A stretch of 64,000 bases of DNA from the NCBI GenBank assembly GCA_025055635.1, contig JANWWQ010000004.1:1-64000 (forward strand). Reading direction: 5' to 3'. A program made the position numbers and the translations under genes. Numbering within the stretch: the first letter of the stretch is position 1; the number at the start of each line of letters is the position of its first letter. The notes under the pieces are model-generated. The model did not search any database. It worked only from the letters and a program-made list of their open reading frames with translations, and was not told the origin of the DNA. Origin of the DNA: Flavobacteriales bacterium. GTDB taxonomy: Bacteria > Bacteroidota > Bacteroidia > CAIKAF01. Shown piece by piece: positions 8,463-16,315 of this stretch.

Positions 8463-10394
8463 ATGCGCAAAGGAGCAATGATAGGTTTGGGTCTGGGATT
8501 GAGTTGGTATGGTTCCCAGGAAACCTACCCTCAGAGGGCGGCCTCAGATTCGGCCAGGACGCTGAAACCTGTAGCGGTGGAAGCTCCCCGTATGACCTAT
8601 TCTTCCTTGGGTCAAAAAATAATTGATTTAGATTCCCTTACATTAAAAATCTATAGCCACCGTCCCGTAGGCGAACTTCTCGCCGATGAGAACGGGATGT
8701 TTGTGAAGACCTACGGACCAGGATTGCTGGCCACACCGGCCCAGCGTGGAGGCAGCGCCTACCATACCGCCGTGGTATGGCACGGTATTCCCCTCACCAG
8801 TCCTATGAACGGCCAGGTGGATTTATCGTTGCTCCCTGTGCAGGCCGCTGGGAGGCTTCGTCTCTCCTATGGGGGGGGCAGTGCCCTATTTGGTAGCGGA
8901 GCCGTGGCGGGTTTGGTACATTTAGGATCGGCTCCAAGGCCAAATACGGGTCTGGAAGCCGGAATGCAATTCTTCGGAGGAAGCTTTGGCGACTTTCGAC
9001 AAAGTCTGTCCGCTTCCTACGCTGCCCCTCGCTGGTCCACATCTCTTAGGTTTTTTCACGCCACTGCTCGCAACGATTTTCCCTTCCGAAATTCTGGAGG
9101 AGCTATCGTTCGTCAAACCCATGCCTTACAGCTTAACCAAGGTGTGGTGGGTGAACACTCGCTGAACTTGGGTAAATACCACTATATCCACTTATTTTTT
9201 TGGGGACAGCAGACCCGCCGCCACATCCCCCCCACTCTACTGGAATCCCAGGGCCGTTTTTATCAAACCGATGAAGCGGCTCGCGGAGGGCTTGAATGGC
9301 AGAGGGAACGCAACCGTTCCAAGGTGTTCGCCCGCACAGCTCTCCTGAACGATAGGCTTTTATTCACGGATGGGTTATTGAAGAATGCCGATACCAGCCG
9401 CGCCCTACAATGGGTGAGCGAACTGGAATTCACGTATCGCCCTGCCCAGGGACATCTCATCTACGGAGGCCTGCACCATATCAGGGCCTCTGGCTCACAC
9501 CCGGCTTATGGCGGCTCCGTGACCCAATACCGCACAGCGGCCATGTGTACCTACCGGCTTGCCTCCCGGCGCGAAACCTGGCTGGTAGCTTTGTCATTGA
9601 GGCAGGAAGTGGTGGGCCTCCGGCCACTTCCCTTCACCTTCACGCTTGGCGGTGAATACAAGCCATGGAAATGGATGGCTCTTCGCGCCAATGGCCACCG
9701 CGTGTACCGTATTCCCACTTTCAACGATTTATACTGGAATCCCGGGGGCAATCCCCACCTGAAACCGGAGAGTGGCTTTGCAGCCGAAGGAGGTTTAGGC
9801 CTGTCTTGGGACATTGGAAAACTCCAGCTAAGCACCGATGCCGCCCTCTTCAGCCGCTGGATTCACAACTGGATAGTCTGGTTGCCTGACATATCATACT
9901 GGACTCCACGTAACATTCTTTACGTGTGGAGCCGGGGTACGGAAACACTCAGCCGGGTGTCTCTCCGCTTGGGTTCCCTGAAAATCGCCCTGACTCTTAG
10001 CACTTCTTACGTGCTTTCCACGCCTCAAAGACCTTCCACGGCCAATGATAATTCCGTCCATCGCCAGCTAATTTATACGCCCATGTACACCGGTATGGCC
10101 CGTCTGGTGGCCGAATGGAAAGGTCTTGTGCTCATGTACCGCCACATCTACGTTAGCAACCGGTATATATCTACTGATAATACCCAGTATTTGCCCCCCT
10201 ACGACATCGGATCATTTGTAATGTCATACACGATGGTAAAATCTAGCGTTCAACCCCAATTTTTTATTCAAATAAATAATATTTGGAATGAACAATATCA
10301 AATAATATCCCAGCGGCCCATGCCCGGCCTGAACTTTGGCGCTGGGGTGGCTCTGTCAATCAGAAAAAACTTCAGTAAATCAAAATTACCATGA
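8463..10394 (+). CDS. btuB: BtuB-type TonB-dependent cobalamin receptor
   Basis: This is a 643-residue outer-membrane receptor: a signal peptide (residues 1-24), a plug domain (about 45-175, with TPAQRGGSAYHTAVVWHGIPL and the closing GSGAVAGLVHL) and a 22-strand type barrel running to the C-terminus. There is no carboxypeptidase-like N-terminal domain, so it resembles BtuB/vitamin receptors rather than SusC. The cobalamin riboswitch upstream makes corrinoid the probable substrate, taken up with energy from TonB-ExbBD. The start at 8463 was chosen because the longer frame begins inside the riboswitch and because a signal peptide follows this ATG; ATG 8478 is an alternative. Its stop overlaps an ATG (ATGA) at 10391, at the head of the next gene. 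Confidence 0.9.
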   Translation: MRKGAMIGLGLGLSWYGSQETYPQRAASDSARTLKPVAVEAPRMTYSSLGQKIIDLDSLTLKIYSHRPVGELLADENGMFVKTYGPGLLATPAQRGGSAYHTAVVWHGIPLTSPMNGQVDLSLLPVQAAGRLRLSYGGGSALFGSGAVAGLVHLGSAPRPNTGLEAGMQFFGGSFGDFRQSLSASYAAPRWSTSLRFFHATARNDFPFRNSGGAIVRQTHALQLNQGVVGEHSLNLGKYHYIHLFFWGQQTRRHIPPTLLESQGRFYQTDEAARGGLEWQRERNRSKVFARTALLNDRLLFTDGLLKNADTSRALQWVSELEFTYRPAQGHLIYGGLHHIRASGSHPAYGGSVTQYRTAAMCTYRLASRRETWLVALSLRQEVVGLRPLPFTFTLGGEYKPWKWMALRANGHRVYRIPTFNDLYWNPGGNPHLKPESGFAAEGGLGLSWDIGKLQLSTDAALFSRWIHNWIVWLPDISYWTPRNILYVWSRGTETLSRVSLRLGSLKIALTLSTSYVLSTPQRPSTANDNSVHRQLIYTPMYTGMARLVAEWKGLVLMYRHIYVSNRYISTDNTQYLPPYDIGSFVMSYTMVKSSVQPQFFIQINNIWNEQYQIISQRPMPGLNFGAGVALSIRKNFSKSKLP

Positions 10395-10450
10395 TAAATA
10401 TGATATCAAAATGTTATTTTAATAAACTAAAAATCTTAAATCCCATAGCT

Positions 10451-11605
10451 ATGAACACACGATTACTTTCATTCCTGGTGGCCTCATGGGGCCTGACGTC
10501 TGCAATGGTGCAAGCACAAACAAATTTCCCGGAAATAAAATTCTGGGTGGGCACCGGGACCGATTCTGCCGTGCTGGTGGTGGACTTCCACGACGGCACG
10601 TGGGACAGTAGTTACGCCTGGGGGTTCCGGTTTAACGGGACCACTACCGGTGAGGAAATGCTCAATGCGGTGGCAGCGGCTGACCTGAACTTTTCAGTTG
10701 CCATCAGCGGGGGCTTTCTGAATGACATCCATTATGGAAACCACAGCGGGATTGGTGGCACCAACAACTTTTATTGGAGCACCTGGAGTGGCACCAGCCT
10801 TTCCAATCTTACCATGAATATGGGCATTTCTACCCCCGTTAGCCACGGTGATTGGTTCGCATGCTCTTTTACGGACTTTAACCCGCCCTTACCGCCAGGC
10901 CCTCCCATTCCCGCCTTTGATCCCCATTATTTCACGGCTGCCGACGTGGAATTTTGGGTGGGCACAGGACCCGATTCCTGTGTATTGGTGATTGACTTCC
11001 TGGACGGTTCCCCCTCCTCCGCTTATGCCTGGGGATATCGGTTCAGTGGCTCCGTAACGGCTGAAACGATGTTGCAGGCCATTGATGCAGCAGATCCCCA
11101 ATTATCAGTGGCCATGGCAGGCGGATTCCTCAATGACATTACCTATGGCTCCCATAGTGGTATAGGCGGAAATAATGGGAATTACTGGGGCACCTGGTCA
11201 GCCACTAACCTGGGTAACTGGCAGATGAATATGGGCCTCAGTACCCCACTCACCCCTGGTAGTTTCTTCGGCTGCTCCTACATGAATTTCAATCCGGTGG
11301 TACGCCCGGGTTATCCCATACCTGCTCCACAGCCCAACACAAAAAGCGAAGGGGGGGACACATTCAGCCCAATGCACCCCTATCCCAATCCTACCCATGA
11401 CCAGCTCTGGTTATCATGGCCTGAGGACTGCCAAGGTGTCGGCACAGTACAACTTACGAATGCATCTGGTCAATTGGTGCTCTCCCAAATTTGGCCCTGC
11501 AGGGCACCCGTGCTTCTTTCCTTGGAACATCTACCGAATGGATTATACCAGCTGCGCTGGCAAGCCGGAAGGAAGGTAGGAAGTTTCCCCGTTATCAAAA
11601 AATAA
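10451..11605 (+). CDS. T9SS-exported protein with two tandem domains, in the B12 operon
   Basis: The 384-residue product has a signal peptide (ending near VQAQ, residue 22), two copies of a domain of about 125 residues (roughly 27-150 and 155-290), and a T9SS type A C-terminal sorting domain (about 305-384, with HPYPNPT and the final GSFPVIKK). The two copies share KFWVGTG-DS--LV-DF-DG, YAWG-RF-G, GGFLND--YG-HSGIGG and NMG-STP. Similar domains are known to me from secreted PEP-CTERM or T9SS proteins of unknown function. The position under a B12 riboswitch between btuB and a BtuG-like gene suggests a surface corrinoid-binding or docking role; this is inference. The start at 10451 gives a clean signal peptide. 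ATG 10391, which overlaps the btuB stop, is possible but would add a polar leader. Confidence 0.8.
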   Translation: MNTRLLSFLVASWGLTSAMVQAQTNFPEIKFWVGTGTDSAVLVVDFHDGTWDSSYAWGFRFNGTTTGEEMLNAVAAADLNFSVAISGGFLNDIHYGNHSGIGGTNNFYWSTWSGTSLSNLTMNMGISTPVSHGDWFACSFTDFNPPLPPGPPIPAFDPHYFTAADVEFWVGTGPDSCVLVIDFLDGSPSSAYAWGYRFSGSVTAETMLQAIDAADPQLSVAMAGGFLNDITYGSHSGIGGNNGNYWGTWSATNLGNWQMNMGLSTPLTPGSFFGCSYMNFNPVVRPGYPIPAPQPNTKSEGGDTFSPMHPYPNPTHDQLWLSWPEDCQGVGTVQLTNASGQLVLSQIWPCRAPVLLSLEHLPNGLYQLRWQAGRKVGSFPVIKK

Positions 11606-12597
11606 TGAGATTCTTCCTTTTCTGGAACTTAATAATTGGTTGCTTGCTGAGGTTGGCAGGATGGGGGCAATTTCCCCCGCCTGCCGGCCAACCCGGATCC
11701 ACCGCCATCCACAAGGATAGTTCCGTGTTTGTGGGATGGGCAACGGGCTGTACCGTTTTAAGGGGACCCAAAAACATAGCAGATTTGTCCCTGGGCCTTG
11801 TCAGCTATGGGGACAGTACGAAGGCCTTGGGAGTTGCTGATAATAGTGTCGTCAGCTTAGGGGATGGAGGCCAGGCGGTGCTCACTTTTGCCCATCCCAT
11901 TGCCGATGGACCAGGCTGGGATTTCGCAGTGTTTGAAAACGGCTTTTCAGATACTTTCCTGGAATTAGCTTTTGTGGAGGTGAGTTCTGATGGAGAGCAT
12001 TTTGTCCGGTTTCCTGCTACTTCCCTCACGCAGGATTCCGTACAGGTGGGTCCCTTTGGAAGTTTAGATGCTACGCAAATAGACAACTTGGCAGGTAAAT
12101 ACAGAACCTTGTACGGCACCCCCTTTGACCTACAAGTGCTAGCTGGGCATCCTGGATTAAATGTACAGGCCATTACGCACGTGCGGGTGGTGGATGTAGT
12201 GGGTAGCATCCAACCAGCTTTTGCGTCCTATGACCAGTACGGCAATGCTGTCAATGACCCTTGGCCCACCCCTTTTGAATCAGGCGGCTTTGACTTAGAT
12301 GCTGTGGGAGTGATACATACAATTCATACGGCCGTTCAGGAGCGTCCACCCGTTTTCCTGAATTTATCTCCCCAGCCCGCCCGAGATTTTGTAATCCTTA
12401 TGAATTCCGCTGCAACTCCGGTGCAAGCCATCCACATTTTTAATGGGGCCGGACAGAAAGTACAAAGCTTTGGCCCTCTGCCCGGCTTTTCCCAACACTG
12501 GATTCCTCTTAATAATCTTCCTGCTGGATGGTATTTTGCCAAAATTACTATGGCTCAGGAAGGGGAGGTGGTCCTGAAACTCCTTATTTCAAAATGA
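11605..12597 (+). CDS. T9SS-exported surface protein of the B12 operon
   Basis: This 330-residue protein has a signal peptide (residues 1-23, MRFFLFWNL to GWGQ), a single globular beta-rich domain (about 25-240) and a T9SS type A sorting domain (about 250-330, LNLSPQPA to LLISK). The globular part has the strings GWDFAVFENGF, LELAFVEVSSDG and GGFDLDAVGV. From memory, proteins of this type are often annotated as 'cell surface protein' near B12 uptake genes in Bacteroidota, but I know of no assigned activity. The acidic and glycine-rich beta pattern is compatible with a carbohydrate- or ligand-binding jelly roll. The start ATG overlaps the preceding stop by one base (TAATG), and its own stop overlaps the BtuG-like start (ATGA), so it lies inside one translationally coupled operon. 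Confidence 0.8.
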   Translation: MRFFLFWNLIIGCLLRLAGWGQFPPPAGQPGSTAIHKDSSVFVGWATGCTVLRGPKNIADLSLGLVSYGDSTKALGVADNSVVSLGDGGQAVLTFAHPIADGPGWDFAVFENGFSDTFLELAFVEVSSDGEHFVRFPATSLTQDSVQVGPFGSLDATQIDNLAGKYRTLYGTPFDLQVLAGHPGLNVQAITHVRVVDVVGSIQPAFASYDQYGNAVNDPWPTPFESGGFDLDAVGVIHTIHTAVQERPPVFLNLSPQPARDFVILMNSAATPVQAIHIFNGAGQKVQSFGPLPGFSQHWIPLNNLPAGWYFAKITMAQEGEVVLKLLISK

Positions 12598-13640
12598 AAG
12601 AATCCAGCAAATTAATATTTATTTTATTTGTACTATCATATTTTCTCTTTTTCTGCAGGAAGGATGCACCTCCTAGCAACCAGGGTTGCCCGCCCATACC
12701 CGTTGGCGCTGATGGCGTGTTTATCACCAATGAGGGCAACTTTATGTTTGGTAACGCCTCGGTGAGTTATTACGCTGAAGGAATGAGTGAGGCCATTGAA
12801 GATTTATTTAAACCCGCTAACAACCGGCCGCTGGGTGATGTGTGTCAGAGCATGTATTATTTTAATAACAGATTTTATATTGTAGTTAATAACTCAGGAA
12901 AAGTGGAAGTGGTGCATCCCGTAAGTTTTGTAGCCACTCACACAATTACGGGATTCACCTCCCCTCGGTATTTTCTTCCGGTGAGCCATTCTAAGGCTTA
13001 TGTTACTGACCTTTACAGCAACGCAGTTTCCATAGTTAACCTAAGTACCGGTCAGTTAACCGGATCCATTCCTTGCCCAGGCTGGACAGAAGAATTGCGA
13101 TCGGCATATGGAAAGGCGTTCGTTACCAACAGAAGCACAAATAAGTTATATGTTATTTCTACTACTGAAGATAAAATTATTGATAGTATTAAGATTGGCT
13201 TCGGGGCCAACTCCATCGTTGAAGATAAAAACGGTCGGTTGTGGGTTCTTTGCAGTGGCCACAGCAACCAAGGAGAGCATGCCTCCTTGCATCGGTTGGA
13301 TCCCCTCACACACACAGTAGAAAAAACCTTTATTTTCCCTTCTATGTCAGATGCCCCATGGCGTCTGGACATCAACGGTACTCATGATACTTTATATTTT
13401 TTAAATCATGGAATTTGGCGCATGCCTATTACCAGTCAACAGCTTCCTTCAGGGCCTTGGATATCTTCCGAAGGAAGAAACTTTTACGGACTTGGAATTC
13501 ATCCACGCAAAAGTTATGTTTATGTGGCTGATGCTATTGACTATGTGCAAAGAGGCAAAGTTTACGTGTTTAAGCCGGATGGCACTTTAATGTATACTTT
13601 TCTTGCAGGAATTATTCCGGCAGATTTTTATTTTCCTTAA
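12594..13640 (+). CDS. btuG: BtuG-like beta-propeller cobalamin-binding lipoprotein
   Basis: A 348-residue lipoprotein with a hydrophobic signal and cysteine 21 (YFLFFC), followed by RKD, a charge pattern compatible with export to the cell surface. The mature part is a YncE/DUF5074-type seven-bladed propeller: GVFITNEGNF at the start, then repeated blades such as NNSGKVEVVHP, KAYVTDLYSNAVSIVNL, KAFVTNRSTNKLYVIST and a final YVYVADAIDYVQRGKVYVF. This is the architecture of BtuG of Bacteroides, which sits on BtuB and captures cobalamin with very high affinity. Its position as the last gene of the riboswitch operon supports the same role. The start overlaps the preceding stop by four bases (ATGA). 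Function rests on family and context; ligand residues were not checked. Confidence 0.85.
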   Translation: MKESSKLIFILFVLSYFLFFCRKDAPPSNQGCPPIPVGADGVFITNEGNFMFGNASVSYYAEGMSEAIEDLFKPANNRPLGDVCQSMYYFNNRFYIVVNNSGKVEVVHPVSFVATHTITGFTSPRYFLPVSHSKAYVTDLYSNAVSIVNLSTGQLTGSIPCPGWTEELRSAYGKAFVTNRSTNKLYVISTTEDKIIDSIKIGFGANSIVEDKNGRLWVLCSGHSNQGEHASLHRLDPLTHTVEKTFIFPSMSDAPWRLDINGTHDTLYFLNHGIWRMPITSQQLPSGPWISSEGRNFYGLGIHPRKSYVYVADAIDYVQRGKVYVFKPDGTLMYTFLAGIIPADFYFP

Positions 13641-14218
13641 TGAAATATTTCCAAAATATTTAAGGTCAAGAAAAATTTATCTGATTTTTAAGATTATTCA
13701 ATACGAAACTCCATTCTACTGATCAGTACAGCGCTTCAATTCCCACTTTATTTGGTATCGGAGATTTTTCCATTTTTCAATATTCAATTACATACCTTCA
13801 TAAAAATTTTGTACCTGATTCTTAATTTAAGAAGAATCAGCTTTTGGGGAAAATGGCATTCCATTAAATTAAACGAGGAAATTGGAAAAACGCCGAAAAT
13901 TAGATATATTTTAATAAGTTTATTTTACATTAATGCAATTAATCAACTGATATGTATTTTTCGGAATTGAGATCTGATTTCAAATAACTTTTTGAAAATA
14001 GTTATATCAATTACTTGATCATCAGCCATATTCAATATTTTTACCTTTAATACAACCATCTAGGTTAGGATTTCAATATGGAAGAAGATCAAATCGTCAG
14101 AAACTTACACATTTTGAGCAGGTTCATAATGGAGACTCGGTGAACTGCTTTTAAAGTTCATTATAATGCAGAAGAAATAAGAAGGTGACGTTATAAAATT
14201 TGGAGGAGCAAACCTAAT
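13641..14218. other. AT-rich intergenic region
   Basis: Nearly 600 bases, strongly AT-rich, separate the B12 operon from the next transcription unit. A weak inverted repeat AAATATTT at 13645-13663 follows the BtuG-like stop. A 72-codon frame at 13752-13970 has low-complexity composition and no signal that it is real. I see no RNA gene. Confidence 0.5.
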
Positions 14219-14249
14219 TTTGTCAGGATGGCTGATGGGCTTACCTTTG
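14219..14249 (+). promoter_or_regulatory. Promoter of the BFN-transporter-YyaL unit
   Basis: TTTG at 14219-14222 and TACCTTTG at 14242-14249 are separated by 19 bases, the ideal Bacteroidota spacing. Transcription should start near 14255, about 23 bases before the ATG. Confidence 0.7.
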
Positions 14250-14277
14250 TAACCGGGAACAATCTCTTGTGCCTGAT

Positions 14278-14868
14278 ATGAAAAAAGTAAGGCTTGAGGT
14301 ATTGGGTCTTTCGCAGAGTCAAATACAGGAATCTTCCTTTGCTCTGGTCTTGGGTGATGAAGCCGGTGAAAGGCGCCTTCCTATCATTATTGGGACCTTT
14401 GAAGCCCAAGCCATAGCCTTGAAGCTGGAAAACTTGCCGACCCAGCGGCCCCTCACCCACGACCTATTTCGGAGTATGGCCGATGCTTTTGGCATACGCC
14501 TGGTGGAAGTAGTGATTAACAATCTTCAGGAAGGTATATTCTACAGTGTCCTGGTATGTGAAAAAGATGGGGAACGCGTAGAGATTGACTCTCGTACCTC
14601 CGATGCCATCGCACTGGCTTTGCGATTCAACTGCCCCATTTACACTTACGATTTCATTCTGGCCTCGGCCGGTATCGCAGCCCAAAGCTTGGCTGCAGTC
14701 CATTCGGAGGAACAATCAGAAGAGGAAGAAATAGACGAGGAGAATATAGAAAAGATGTCAACCTCCGTGTTGAAAGAAAAACTGAAAGAGGCCGTGGAAA
14801 CAGAAAATTATGAAATGGCATCCCGCATTCGCGACGAATTGAAAAGAAGGAAAGCATTAGATACCTAA
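14278..14868 (+). CDS. Bifunctional nuclease domain protein with C-terminal UVR motif
   Basis: Residues 1-130 form the BFN/DUF151 domain (VRLEVLGLSQSQ, then LPIIIGTFEAQAIALKLE, HDLF, VEIDSRTSDAIALALR). Residues about 158-193 form a UvrB/UvrC-type UVR helical hairpin (LKEKLKEAVETENYEMASRIRDEL) after an acidic linker rich in Glu. BFN proteins were described as DNase/RNase in plants, but the activity of bacterial members is uncertain; the UVR motif mediates protein contact, for example with Clp or Uvr proteins. The fusion is common in Bacteroidota. ATG 14278 was preferred to GTG 14269 because MKKVRLEVLGLS is the usual start. It leads a three-gene unit with short gaps of 25 and 24 bases. Confidence 0.88.
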   Translation: MKKVRLEVLGLSQSQIQESSFALVLGDEAGERRLPIIIGTFEAQAIALKLENLPTQRPLTHDLFRSMADAFGIRLVEVVINNLQEGIFYSVLVCEKDGERVEIDSRTSDAIALALRFNCPIYTYDFILASAGIAAQSLAAVHSEEQSEEEEIDEENIEKMSTSVLKEKLKEAVETENYEMASRIRDELKRRKALDT

Positions 14869-14893
14869 GTGAGTCAATCAGGTCTTCAGTCCA

Positions 14894-16291
14894 TTGACAA
14901 ACCTTTTCCATTCTTTTCTGCACGGCCCACTTTCTGTGGCAGGATTGGAGGGCAGGCTCTTGTTTACTGAAAACCATTCGGCAGAGGGAATTCTTTCCGA
15001 TTTGGGACGTGGCCTGATAGGTCTCTTTTTTTGCCTGGCATTATGTTACCTCTTCAGTGAAGCGCGTAAAAAAATTGCATGGCCTTTGGTGCTGAAGTCA
15101 CTGATTTTCCAGTTGGCCATTGCCTTGCTTGTATTAAAAGTGCCAGCTGTTCAGAGAATATTTGAATGGATAAGTAAGGCTTTCGTTAAAATTTTATCTT
15201 TTTCTACGGAAGGTGCCACGTTCCTTTTTAAATCATTTGGAATGGGCGTGGTGGAGGGGCCACTGATGAATTTTGCTTTCGTCATTTTGCCGGTAATTGT
15301 TTTTTTCTCAGCCCTCACAAGCGTTCTATTTTTTTTAGGATTATTGCAGAAGGTGGTTTTAGCCTTTGCCTGGCTGATGCGCTACACCCTGAAAATTTCG
15401 GGAGCCGAAAGCCTGGCCGCCGCAGCCAATATTTTTTTAGGACAAACAGAGGCTCCTCTTCTCATCAAGCCCTATATTCCCGGAATGACGCGCAGCGAAC
15501 TGATGTGTCTGATGACGGGAGGAATGGCCACTATAGCCGGCAGCGTGTTTGCCGCTTATGTGGGTTATCTGGGCGGCAGCGACCCTGAATCCCAAGTTTT
15601 TTTTGCCAAGCACTTGCTCACAGCCAGCGTCATGAGCGCTCCGGCCGCCGTGGCTGCAGCCAAAATGCTGGTTCCGGAAACCTCTGTGCCCTCTCTGATG
15701 TTGCACGTAAACAGGGAAAAAATTGGTTCTAATTTACTGGATGCCATAGCTAATGGTACGGCAGACGGTATCCGATTGGCCGTCAACGTGGCAGCCATGT
15801 TGCTTGTATTCATTGCCTTTGTGGCTCTGGTCAATTACATCCTTATGAAGGTGGGCACCTGGACAGGAGCCAACCAACTGGTGATTTTACTATCCGGTGC
15901 CCGCTATCAAAATCTTAGTATGGATAGCTTGCTTGGAATCTTAGGTGCTCCTGTATGCTGGCTGCTGGGCGTGCCTGCTGAAGACATTTTCGTAACGGGT
16001 CAGTTACTAGGCCAAAAAACTGTGCTGAATGAGTTTTATGCCTACGCACAACTGGGAGAACTCTTAAAGCAACCCGGCAGCTTTGTACACCAGAAATCGG
16101 TGGTGATGGCCACGTATATCCTTTGTGGATTCGCAAATTTCGCTTCCATCGGTATCCAAATTGGAGGCATAGGAGCCCTTGCCCCTTCGCGACGATCCGA
16201 GCTCGCTTCGCTCGGATTCCTGGCCTTACTTGGAGGCACGGTTGCTTCCCTTTTTACCGCAGTACTGGTAGGGATGGTGTATAATTTGTAA
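14894..16291 (+). CDS. Concentrative nucleoside transporter (CNT family)
   Basis: A 465-residue inner-membrane protein with around ten hydrophobic segments. The CNT signature is clear: NIFLGQTEAPLLIKPYIPGMTRSEL in two parts (near residues 180-205), then MTGGMATIAGSVFAAYV and ASVMSAPAAVAAAKML. CNT proteins import nucleosides with sodium or protons. The N-terminal 45 residues before the first helix form a longer leader than in E. coli NupC, as in several Bacteroidota members. The start is TTG at 14894, chosen because no ATG lies before the first membrane helix; this is less certain. It lies between the BFN-UVR and YyaL genes with short gaps, so it is probably co-transcribed. Confidence 0.88.
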   Translation: MTNLFHSFLHGPLSVAGLEGRLLFTENHSAEGILSDLGRGLIGLFFCLALCYLFSEARKKIAWPLVLKSLIFQLAIALLVLKVPAVQRIFEWISKAFVKILSFSTEGATFLFKSFGMGVVEGPLMNFAFVILPVIVFFSALTSVLFFLGLLQKVVLAFAWLMRYTLKISGAESLAAAANIFLGQTEAPLLIKPYIPGMTRSELMCLMTGGMATIAGSVFAAYVGYLGGSDPESQVFFAKHLLTASVMSAPAAVAAAKMLVPETSVPSLMLHVNREKIGSNLLDAIANGTADGIRLAVNVAAMLLVFIAFVALVNYILMKVGTWTGANQLVILLSGARYQNLSMDSLLGILGAPVCWLLGVPAEDIFVTGQLLGQKTVLNEFYAYAQLGELLKQPGSFVHQKSVVMATYILCGFANFASIGIQIGGIGALAPSRRSELASLGFLALLGGTVASLFTAVLVGMVYNL

Positions 16292-16315
16292 ACTTCCAAA
16301 CCCGAGATTTTTCCT

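Noticed and set aside
13752..13970. A 72-codon frame in the AT-rich spacer.
   Set aside because: Composition is dominated by Ile, Phe, Leu, Asn and Lys as expected from AT-rich DNA, with no promoter or domain.
16196..16216. Perfect hairpin TCCGAGC/GCTCGGA resembling a terminator or repeat.
   Set aside because: It lies within the nucleoside transporter gene and encodes its conserved RSELASLG; no T-run follows.
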